Assembly (NCBI GenBank): GCA_025201705.1
Contig: MU616599.1
Coordinates: 24,278-88,277 of the forward strand
DNA: 64,000 nucleotides
Direction of reading: 5' to 3'
Source: Dissophora ornata
Lineage: Eukaryota; Mortierellomycota; Mortierellomycetes; Mortierellales; Mortierellaceae
Positions 54,523 to 64,000 of this stretch are shown one piece after another. The position numbers and the translations under genes were made by a program. The notes beneath the pieces are model-generated. The model was not told where the DNA came from. It ran no database searches and worked only from the letters and a program-made list of their open reading frames with translations. How positions within the stretch are numbered: position 1 is the stretch's first letter; the number at the start of each line of letters is the position of its first letter.

Positions 54523-57500
54523 ATGAGCTCGAGCAGAAGGAGGCAGTCGATGCGATCAAATATTGCTCCGCTGTTGCCCACCGCCAATGTCTTGTCCGGA
54601 GCAGAGATGCTGGTCCTTCAGCAGAACATCAAACAGTACATCATTACCAGACAGGTACCCCGTCGCCGCTTGCCTATTCTTTGGGGAGAATGTGAACTAC
54701 AAGTGCTAGCACTAACTCGCCTCGCTCTTTGTCATCTAGACACGACCATTGACATCTCATGAGCTCGAGGAATTTGGAAAAATCAAAGATCTGCTGCTGC
54801 CAAACCTCCTCCGTTACTCGCAGGCAGCAGGACCTTCGCTTACGAAGGCGGCCACTGCTTTCCGCGGCAGTAACAACAGTGGCAGCAGCGGCAATTCGAA
54901 GTCAGGAAAGGTAGCTCCATTGCAATCCAATGGAAGGGCAGCACCTTCACAAATTACCCCCAAACTACAGTCCACTACGCTACTGGTGCGACCACTGGAT
55001 GAAGCCGATAGCCATAAACTACCGATCTCAAATAAGAGCAAGATAAAGACCACCTCAAAGCTCAAGCGAGTAACCGTTAAACAGGAGCCACTAGACCTCT
55101 CGAATGGCCCCAACATGGCACAATCAAGCTCGCAAGCAGGTGTCAATAGTGCTCGTACATTGGTGGCAAATGCAGTCAAGAAAGGCATCAACAAACGATC
55201 CAAGATCGAAGTTTATCAGGACCCGGAGGATGTGCAGCAGAAGAGACCTCGACTCAAAAAACACAGGGCTAATGCAGATGACCCGGGCAAGGAAAACCTG
55301 GATCCCCTGGACAACATCTCGTCCAAGACGGCGAAGAAAGTACTCCAGGACAGCACTAACACTGTCAACAACACCGCTAAGACTGCAGAGTTGAAGGACA
55401 AGGAGGCTGTTCGGGACTCTGACTCGAGGAAGACAAGCGCAAGATCGATGGCCCTTGTTGAATCTAAAATAACCCCTAGCGCTCAACAGCGACAACAAAC
55501 AAATTCATACCCCATCACATCATCATCCACCACTGCAGTTGCCGAGAACACGACAAGGCGCACCAAGCAGATACCAGTCGTCAGGAATCCCAGTCAGTCG
55601 CGAATAGCGGTGGTTTCCCGCGGCACCGAATTACCATCTGAGGATGAAGATGTACTCACTCAACGCCAAGGACAGATTACAAGAGATCCTGTTCTATCGG
55701 AGACGGATCGAGCCACCAAAAATTCGTCGGAACGTGTTGTAAAGATTGAACCCGAAGACGATTTTGGGAAAGAAAACATTGCAACGCAGTGTAAGACAAA
55801 ACTGGAGCCAGAAAGCGCCACCAATGCACTGTTGCGGGATGCCAATGTCATCGAGATCCTTGCCAGTGTCGACGATGACGAATCGACTGATAGCTTTGCG
55901 ACGTACATCAAGGCAGAGCGCAGCACACAGTCGGTATCGGTAGCTCCTAGTCGCGTAGTTGATGCGTATGACGATGTCCAAGAGAACCAGAGCTCGCAGG
56001 GCTCAAAAGACTTGTATAGTCCCCGCGGATCCCTTGAGGAAACTTTCCCCATGCCAGATTTCTTATTCCATGAACTGCCAGATGATGCACAGGACGAATT
56101 AACATTTCCTATGCCGGATTTCCTGTCTCCCCGCGACTTGCCTGAGGACTCTCACAGGAAAGCAGATGGATTGGAGCCCGCTCTGGACGAAGACTCTGCT
56201 GGCGAGTTTCAGACCGAAATTGACGCGGAGGACGGTGTTCTCGAGAGTACCAACTTTGTAGATGGAGTGTGGTGTATCGACGAGTTCAAGAACAGAGTGA
56301 ATTCGACTGTCTGTAGTCATCAGGAACGGTGGATTGCAGTAGAGACAACCTCACATGTGCAACTTTGGCAGCTGAGCGACCCAGATGATCTGTGCGAGAG
56401 CAAATGGTGTCGACGTATTCAACTGGACAAGATCTCTAAACATCCGATACAGGTATAATTCATTTGCGAACTCCCCACTATTTAGTCAATACTCGCCCCA
56501 GGGGTTTAATCACACCTTGTGAAATATTCATATCGTAGGTCATGTTTGCTCCGAATGATTCATTTGCTGTTGTGCTGAGTCCTATGGAGTCCACGCTTAT
56601 CAAGATTTCACTGGAAGACGCGGAATGCTCTATGACCAGCTCCCAAAAGATAACTTGGAGCGTGGCGACACCTCTTACCAATTGTGGAGGCCTTATTGTC
56701 AAGCGAAAAACTATCGCAGGAACTACACAGGCAGAGCCAGATAATACTAGCTTCCAGCTAGTGTTTGGCACGGACGAGCCAGGATCTATTTGCTTGATAC
56801 CCATTCCTGATATCGATCGCAGGGTCTCCGAGACGAACGTGCTGACTGAAAAACTGCACTACCCCAGGACGAACGAAATCGTGAGCTCAGTTGCAAGAGT
56901 ATCCAATACGCCGTCTCTAATTCTCGCCTCATTTGGGCCTGCTCTGGTTATGTGGTAAGCAACCATGCAGGGGATTTGACAGGTTGTCAAGATGAAGATC
57001 AACAAAGGCTGACGTGACTTGGCTATTCATTAGGGATTTGGACCGTCAATCAAAATATGCGTGTGAGGCCAACATTACACCTTTACTTTCGTCACTGCCT
57101 GCTCCCCTACCGGCAGGCTTTCCAGTGACTCCAATCGTCATGTCGGCAACCGTTCCTACCCAATTTTTTAAGGAGTACCAGGACGAACTTGAAGGCGATG
57201 TTCTCTCGCCTTCTGAGTGGCCCATTCTAGCGGTCATTAGGATGTGTGACCAAAGGTTAAACAGTCCTGTGGCTAGTGAGAGCGAACAGTGCGCGCTGTA
57301 TGTGATGAAAGGAAATACCATTGAACTTGTTCACAAATATCAGGGCTCTGAGTAAGTGTATCCCAGTCCTGAAGCCAGGAATAACGAATGGTATCACGAA
57401 ATGTTGCTAACGCTATTGGAAACTTCAATTTCGTGGGCCTACCCAGATCAATCTCGTTTGCTTCTTCATCATCACGCTATGTCGCCTGTCAGACAAATTC

Positions 57501-58089
57501 TCTTGGAGGAGGGGATCTTTACTTATGGGATATCTTGAGGCCAGAGGCAGTGACGCAACTTTCACTATTGGGTACACCTTCTCGCCAAGGCATTGCTTCG
57601 TTGGAGCGTCTGAAGCGACAACAGCGAGATGTTGGAAAGCATGGGCAGTCACCCGCAGGTGCTGAAACTCGGCAGGAAAATGAGGAAAAAGATCTACTGG
57701 ATGGACCCGAGAGCGTCGATTTGGACATATTCTCAGCCGGATCCACGTTATCCAGCCCGCCAGAAGATCTGTCGTCACCCTGTGTGGAGGATAAGGTTGC
57801 TACCGATGAAAAGTGGGAACCCGCGGAACTCAGCCGCTATCATGAATCGGCGCAGTCACTGGAAAGCCTTCGCCAACAGGCGGCAAGAAGTTCTGGGGGA
57901 CAGTTGTGTCAGCCCAAGGACTGGATTAATCTGTCGTCTGTCTCGTGGATGGAGCGCAATCAAATCCAGTTCTCAGCGCTGGTTGCGCAGCGCTGGATTG
58001 TAGTTGCGCAGCAGGACATGTCGAGGGAGAACGTTTCGGTCGTGCACATCATGGCCTTGAAGTCTATCCTTCCCGCTGCATCTGTTTGA
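54523..58089 (+). CDS. Uncharacterised protein with disordered N-half and beta-propeller-like C-half
   Basis: Five exons (54523-54654, 54740-56452, 56539-56954, 57034-57351, 57447-58089), all in frame, 1,073 residues. The N-terminal 80 residues are helical (VLQQNIKQYIITRQ, HELEEFGKIKDLLLPNLLRY). A long charged, Ser/Lys-rich disordered region with nuclear-type basic patches (KRPRLKKHR) follows. A 20-residue unit is duplicated, each copy starting TFPMPDFL (56042 and 56102). The C-terminal part has WD40-like strands: RWIAVETTSHVQLWQLSD, FAPNDSFAVVLSP, LILASFGPALVMWDL, SRYVACQTNSLGGGDLYLWDI and WIVVAQQ. The layout (helical N-terminus, disordered linker, C-terminal propeller) is shared with several genome-maintenance scaffolds, but I cannot name the family. 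A poly(A) signal AATAAA is at 58114. Confidence 0.78.
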
Positions 58090-58113
58090 TAATGTTCGTC
58101 TTGTGGATCGTTA

Positions 58114-58119
58114 AATAAA
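58114..58119 (+). terminator. Poly(A) signal of propeller-type gene
   Basis: AATAAA 25 bases after the stop, within the 81-bp gap to the convergent thioesterase gene. Confidence 0.55.
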
Positions 58120-58170
58120 TGTGCGTGGACAAAAGTAATGTATTTGAAAAAAATTGAATAACTAGATCTT

Positions 58171-59662
58171 TTACAGGGCCTGCTGCTGCTGGTCCATCTC
58201 CCATTCAGCAACGACTTCGGACTGATCCACCATCCCGTTCTGGTGCTTTCTGTCCTTTTGATGTTTGCAGTGCACGCAAGAGATCTTCCTCTTGTTATCG
58301 CTACTGTCATCTTCGATTTCCAAGAGATACGGGATTGTGATTTTCTCCATGAAATCCTCCAGAGAAAATTGCATCTACCATGGTAAAAGGAGCGTAGCAT
58401 TAGTCGGTGGAATTATCCTCAAGAAGCAGTGTATATGAACATAGTCCTTACATGTTCGCCTTCCATAATATCAAAGACGAGCTTCCCGGCTTCGTCCATA
58501 GTCCTGAGGCCAAGCCAGTCTTCCTTGTACTGGTCTTGTTCTTCCAGATCGACGATATCTCCGGTTTCGTCTGAGAATCCAAACCACTGTTTGTTTGTTC
58601 CAATGAATAACGAAAATATCAGTTTGAGAACACACAGCCAAAGTACTTATTAAAAAAGACAGGTGTGGAATTACAGCAGTCTCCTTGGGCCTGACGGTGA
58701 TGTCCTCTGTGAACATGAACATAACCAAATTGTTGATGCTGGTCAGTCGCTTCTTGTACATGGCATTCTTGACCTCCCGCTCATTATTGATATCCGGCAA
58801 GAAGATATTTCGCTCCAGATATGTCTGCAGGTTGTTCGGATCCTACATTGAATCAATTGAAAACCAGTCGTTTAGCCCCATGTGTTTTTTTTTTTCTTTT
58901 TTCCTTTTTCTTTATTCGTTTTACCTTGTAATATTGCGCTTGGACGACATGATCCCGCACATATCCACTGTATACGCCACTTTTTGCAATCGAGCGCATC
59001 AATCGGCATGACGGATCCGACTGAACACATCCCGGGATATCGGACACGCCACTGTGTTGCGAACCCACAGTGACGAGGTTGTGGACTGGGGGGTCGTTGC
59101 ATCGCTGGACATAAGCGCGTAGGAACTGGCCGCCCTGGGAAAACCCGACGGCATTGAAGCCATCTTCAAGCTCTGGGATGGACTTGAGTTGTTGGCAGAC
59201 CGATTCGATCTATGTAATGTTGTTGAAGCAGGACCAATTTGAAATGCCGTTCAGGACGGTTCGAAAAGAAGGGGTGTAGGGTAGTGATATTCTTACCTGC
59301 TTGTTGACATTGCCAAAGAATCCGGCTCGCTGGTCTTCTGCCTCAGACTCTGCAAGCTAAACATGTACAATACTGAGTGAGTTCGACAGCATTGCATCAT
59401 ATATGCCGTCCGTCTGCATTAACAAGAAGGCCCAATAAGTCCATCCACTTACAAAGATGCTGTGGATGAATATCTCTGGGGCTACTTCCTTGACAGAGTC
59501 GAAGAGCTCTAGCATGCCCTTTGAATGAGCAGAATCGCCCATGCCATGGTAAAAGACCACTGGTTTCAGTGGGGCCATTGCATCAGTGGTGACAGCCACA
59601 GCAATAGGTAGATAGCATAGTGTCGCCACTGAGAGCGAGAGCGAGATAACGAGGGAGCGCAT
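58171..59662 (-). CDS. PPT1: Palmitoyl-protein thioesterase (PPT1/CLN1 family)
   Basis: Lysosome/vacuole-type alpha/beta hydrolase that removes palmitate from Cys during protein turnover. Exon 1 starts at 59662 with a signal peptide (MRSLVISLSLSVATLCYLPIA), then PVVFYHGMGDSAH. Following exons: LAESEAEDQRAGFFGNVNKQ, VCQQLKSIPELEDGFNAVGFSQGGQFLRAYVQRC (nucleophile Ser in GFSQGG), VGSQHSGVSDIPGC, DPNNLQTYLERNIFLPDIN, FMFTEDITVRPKETA (Asp/Glu region), WFGF, and GEHMQFSLEDFMEKITIPYL with the catalytic His. After the point where animal PPT1 ends there are about 50 more residues, acidic and with CVHCKH, ending QQQQAL. Catalytic residues look complete. The extension is unusual. Confidence 0.92.
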
Positions 59663-59831
59663 ATTCCGGAATGATGGAAGAGAAGGACAAGGAATGAGGG
59701 AACGTTTGAAATGAGAAACACCTTTGTTGCGGCGCTTGGGCCGTCTTTACAAAAAAAACCATCTAAACAACTATATACAAAAAACGAATAGCACTTTGCC
59801 GATAGGGTTGGGTAACCATGTCCTGTCTCAA

Positions 59832-62800
59832 TTACTGAACCTTGGAAAAGAAAGGTGTCATGAACTCAAAGAACGCAAACTGGCTGGGTTCCGTGCCGTA
59901 CTTGTAAACAAAGCGTGACGCCAAGTATGACCCAAAGATGGCCCTGACATAGTTCTCAGGTACGCGCTTCATCAACGACTCCAGGCCAACTTGCTTCAGC
60001 AGCATGTTAGGGAACGCCTCCTCCAGCACAACCTTGCGCAACGGCACATTATCCCACAACGAAGTGTGCTGCAAGTTCTCGTTCAGCTTCACAATCGCCA
60101 ACGACAGGTCGTCCGACAGAATTGAGCGCGGCGTCTTTGTGCGTTGGTGTTCGCGCCAGAGGGCCTCAAATTCAAGCTGTGCATTGCGCTCAATGATCAT
60201 CTGCACCTCCTTCACATAGTCCTGGTAAAAGGCCGGGATATGGTCCTCAGTCACCTGCATGTGTTGCGCGAACTCCTCATCTGTGAACGCCAGCGCGGCC
60301 AAGACTTCTAACGACGACGATGTCACGCCTCCCTTGTTGGCCGAAGCATCTTTGAACACGATCGCACCAGCACGCTCCAAGCGGAGACGTGCCTCCTGAG
60401 TGAAGAACAAATTGGCACCTTCAACAATATACTTGAAGCGAGGGTGGTTCTCATGATCCAACAGACGGCCCACGTTCTGAAGATCCACCGACTCGGGACG
60501 ACCGCCACACGGGACAAAGACTTGGCAATGAACCATTGGGTTCAAGTGGAAGTTGTTGCGGAAGGATAGGCCATCATCAATGACCTCGCCTGAGGGCAGT
60601 TTGATGTTCATCTCATCGACCAATACACGGAATCCCTTAGGCGAGAGCTTCGAAACATCGAAATTCGAGATCATAAGACGATTTTCAGCCAGGCGAGTCA
60701 ATTCTGTTCGGTTAATGCCCTCTGGGTCATATAGAACTCCTGATCCATCGACAATTCCGCATGTCTTGTCCTTTGAGATCTTAATCTCGTTCGAGCCCAG
60801 ATCGCCATCGGGTCCTCCAGTCTGCAGCTTGGAGCAGTTCTCCTCCTTAAGTCCGAGTTTACGGTAGATACCCAGGACATACTGGTGGACAGAGCGAGTT
60901 GTCATGCCGTAGGTGTCATGAGGAATGCCGCCCAGAGATTGCGACTTGCCTGTCGTGAAAGCCTTCCAGAAAGTAGCGCCGCGTTCGCGGGCATGGGCCG
61001 ACGCCCAGTCCATGTAGTCAGCAGTTCCTTCATCGGGGCCAAAGAAGAGAATCTCAGGCTTCTTGTGAAGGTCCACGATACGCTCCTTGATTCCGGGGGT
61101 CTGTCCAAGAATCAAAAGATCCAAGACGGCATCGACATACTTTTCGAATGCGACCAGGGCCTTGTCTTGCTGGTTGACATCCAACAAAATAGTGCCTTTG
61201 GAGCCACCTTCAGGAATATCCTTATTCTTTCGCTGTTGTGTAGCAGCCAAGGCATAGTTCTCGTCAAAGAGCGAGCGCAGGTTGATCGAGTATGCTTCCC
61301 TGTTGCGAGAGCGAATGATACGGATACCGCCACGGGCGACATCGCGGAAACGCAAATGGAATCCACGGAACTCGGAACCGATGACTAGGAACATGCCAAA
61401 GAGCTTGGTTGGGTACTCGATCTCAGGCAAGAAAGAAGGGTCCATGCGAAAAGACAGGGCCACCTTGGTGGGCTGATAAAAGTTGGTCTTGAGGACATGC
61501 TTGTTGAAGATAAAAAAAGACTCAAAGACCATAAGCTCATGCGAATTGGAGGTCGTGCGTCTAATTTTTTCGTAAAGTTCCTCCTCGGTCAAGATGGTGT
61601 CAGTGCGCAGACGCTGGTACGAGAGAGTGGGCGTGAGTGAATTGACCGCAGGGTTGATATAGTGGATCATCGCAAAGTTGATGTAGAGCAACTTGACAAG
61701 CTCGGGATAGGTCTTGATGATCTCAAGGATATAGTCGCGGGTGAATGTATCAGTACGAAGACGCTTCTTCATCTTTGTCAGCACATCCTGGTGGTTCGAA
61801 TTGTGGGGGTCGAGAATGTTCACTAGGGATGTGTATTCGCTTCCGAGACGGTTCAAGAAGTGCTGAGCAAAGATCCAGCCAATGTAGCCATAGATCGACT
61901 CTTGGACGGAGAGCTTGTTGGTCTGGAAGAAGCTCTGCAGAGGCGTGGTGGGCAAGCAGTAGATGAGCGAAGCTTCCTTGATGATTTGGTGGATCGAGTG
62001 CTCGATTGGGGGTGCCGTTGACTTTGGGACCTGGTTCAGGTACAGGGTGACAATCGTGATGCCGTTCGAGAACTGCTCGACGTACTTGCGGGTCGAGTAG
62101 AGGTCGTAGTAATGGTACAGATCTGAGATGGCAGAGAAGAAGGACTGGGTCGTCTGCTGCTTGTAAGCAATGACAAGACGACGCTCACGCGAGCCCTCGA
62201 CCTCGAACATCTCGATGACGGGTCCAGTTCTGCTGAGGGCAAGTTTCATGACGTTCGAGTAGATCTCGAGAGTGTTCTCAGTGGCCTTCTCGAGGAAGAT
62301 CTTGTCTGCAGTCTCGCGGATGTCGGTCTCCTGCTCCTTGGTCGGGGCCGGGTTCACGAAAGAACACTCGCGCACAAAGTAGGTGCGGAGCTGGGTGGAG
62401 GATGAAGACGAGACGGTACCCTTGGAGCGGTAGGACTCCAGGCGGTAGGCGCGCTCCGTGTTGCTGACATCGAGGTACTTGGAATCAATCCTAGGTTATT
62501 ATCGAGTGGCAAGCATTCGGTTAGGGCGAATTGGACAGACTTTGCTACGAGTCCCTCCCGCAAATACTGGCTCCCTCTCCCAGGCATCTCCCTCTTCCTC
62601 TGTCTTCCCAAACGCACGCCTGTTCTGCCTGTTCCTCTGTTTTCAGTTTTGGCAGCTGATTCCCGTAGACTCTGTATAATTTGTTTGCCCCCCACCCATT
62701 GATGAATTATTTCTAAAAATAAAAATTGACATTTGTTGTTCTGCCACCAATCTTTGCTGCATGTCTAATACCGCACACCCTTGGACAACGTGTAACAAAG

Positions 62801-63746
62801 GAAAAATACATTGATAAGAAAAGACCGTGAAGAAGAAGAATAGAATCCGTTTCTAACCAAGTCCATATCAATGGTTTATCAGAAACCACAACCACAGTCT
62901 TCAACCAAAGACACGAGTTTGCGCATTTATCCGCAAGGGACGAGATAGATAGAAAACGACCACCCCTCCCCCCTTTGTCAATTTCAAAGTATAAAATTCT
63001 GGCCCGGGCAACCCACCCCTAACCCAAAACGCAAGCTACTCTGCTACCACGGCACAGAATTGGCCCAGGACCTCTAACCGAATGGCGTCTATGACTCACT
63101 TCTGGATCGCTGCTAACGCTTACCTCTTTTCGTGCTGGGGTCCATAGAGCTGCGACACACCGGGGCGGGAGGTGTGGATGTACACAGCACCTTCATCGGT
63201 TTCGCGCTCCAGGTTGATGTCGAGACCATTATCGTTTTTGGTGTATGCAAAGATCTTGGCTCCATAGAGGGCCATGATATGGTTGGCAATCGAATCGATG
63301 GACTCGGAGGCAAAGTACATGTCGTCAATCCCCAGGTTTCTAGGATATTGTTGGGAGCCAGAGGGAGGGGAAAAGTTAGTGCACCGTGCTGCTGTCGTAC
63401 AAGCCCAGTGTAGACTATTTTTTTTAAATTGCCTTAGACTTATTTTCCTCAATTCATCGCCGCCATCTGTGGCAAGAAACAACCCATCTCATCTCGTTCT
63501 TCACGTTCACACGTTCAAATTATCAGGTAATCGGGTAGATGTGATGCAAGCTTACCCATAGAACCACGAGACCTCGTTCTGGGCAAGGGCCGCAGGGATG
63601 AAAGCCTTCTCGCTCAGGTACTCGGTGACCTTGATCATCTGCTCCTCCTTGCCTGGGAAGGCATTTTCGATGTATCCAGAGGTGTTCTTGACCATGTGAG
63701 GCAGGGTGCCTTGGCCAGCAACGCTGGGATGCAGCAGATCAGCCAT
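59832..63746 (-). CDS. GDH2: NAD-dependent glutamate dehydrogenase (GDH2 type, large)
   Basis: Deaminates glutamate to 2-oxoglutarate and ammonia with NAD+, for growth on amino acids. Three exons (63746-63556, 63339-63124, 62490-59832) give 1,021 residues, the usual large-form size. The N-terminal regulatory part reads NLGIDDMYFASESIDSIANH and VYIHTSRPGVSQLYGP. The catalytic half has FRGFHLRFRDVARGGIRII, KNKDIPEGGSKGTILL (active-site Lys), FFGPDEGTADYMDWA, KLQTGGPDGDLGSNEI (nucleotide binding) and FIVEGAN-like KYIVEGANLFFTQEAR. It ends FFEFMTPFFSKVQ. The second intron is 633 nt, the longest intron resolved here. The gene reads away from the right edge, so its promoter lies at 63747-64000. Confidence 0.96.
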
Positions 63747-64000
63747 GATATTTTCTTTGTAATATGAAATATAAGAGAGAGTAGATGGGAGCGGGAGTAG
63801 AGCGGAGGGAAAGAGGGAAAGAGCGAGAAACAGAAAAAGAGAGAGAGGCGGGTTGGGAGTAGGGAGAGGATGTGCGGTTGAAGAGAAGAGAAACGAAAGG
63901 GAGAAACAAAACCAAAGCAGAGCATGTAGGCTGTTTTATTGTACAGATGGGCCCAGGCCAAATTGAAACATTCCCACGACCTTTCTTTTTTCTTTTTTTT
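63747..64000. promoter_or_regulatory. GDH2 upstream region
   Basis: 254 bp upstream of the GDH2 start codon. On the minus strand it is C/T-rich (63775-63905), a common fungal promoter feature. It is truncated by the window edge. Confidence 0.5.

Overview
This is a 64 kb stretch of fungal nuclear DNA with about 23 spliced protein genes on both strands. Introns are mostly 50-130 nt, with GTAAGT/GTATGT-type donors, CTAAC-like branch sites and CAG/TAG acceptors. The gene set (YPT1, eIF2-alpha, YPP1/TTC7, PNS1, AMP deaminase, NAD-GDH2) is fungal. The intron density, together with animal-like traits (a Ku80 with a DNA-PKcs-type C-terminus, a PPT1-type thioesterase, an Lsh/HELLS remodeler), points to an early-diverging filamentous fungus. 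Mucoromycota, most likely a Mortierella-like organism, is my best guess; this is an inference, not an identification.

Layout, left to right (+/- strand). 0-17 kb: Mn-type CDF transporter (+), eIF2-alpha (-), YPP1/TTC7 (-), a 1.45 kb divergent promoter, a three-finger C2H2 regulator (+), Ku80 (+), YPT1/Rab1 (-). 17-32 kb: DDT/WHIM-PHD chromatin protein (+), ACC-synthase-like PLP enzyme (+), Ser/Thr-rich single-pass surface protein (-), a small unknown gene (-) in gene-poor DNA, PNS1/CTL transporter (-), BolA (+). 33-48 kb: F-box/WD40 protein (+), a multispan membrane protein (-), a secreted 8-Cys GPI-type protein (+), AMP deaminase (+), POP7/RPP20 (-), Lsh/HELLS SNF2 ATPase (+). 48-64 kb: USP16/45-type deubiquitinase (+), a 2.4 kb patch holding a broken MULE-like transposase and a possible small secreted protein, an uncharacterised beta-propeller-like protein (+), palmitoyl-protein thioesterase (-), NAD-GDH2 (-).

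The genes do not form a cluster with one shared job; most are housekeeping. Recurrent themes are trafficking (YPT1, YPP1), genome maintenance and chromatin (Ku80, DDT-PHD, HELLS, USP16-like) and nitrogen/purine metabolism (AMP deaminase, GDH2). I found no tRNA, rRNA or CRISPR, and no convincing novel multigene system. The best leads are the Ku80 C-terminal motif, an 8-nt microexon that encodes part of the GTPase DTAGQ motif, and the uncharacterised 1,073-residue protein with a duplicated TFPMPDFL motif. Exon joins were worked out by eye from splice signals and reading frame.
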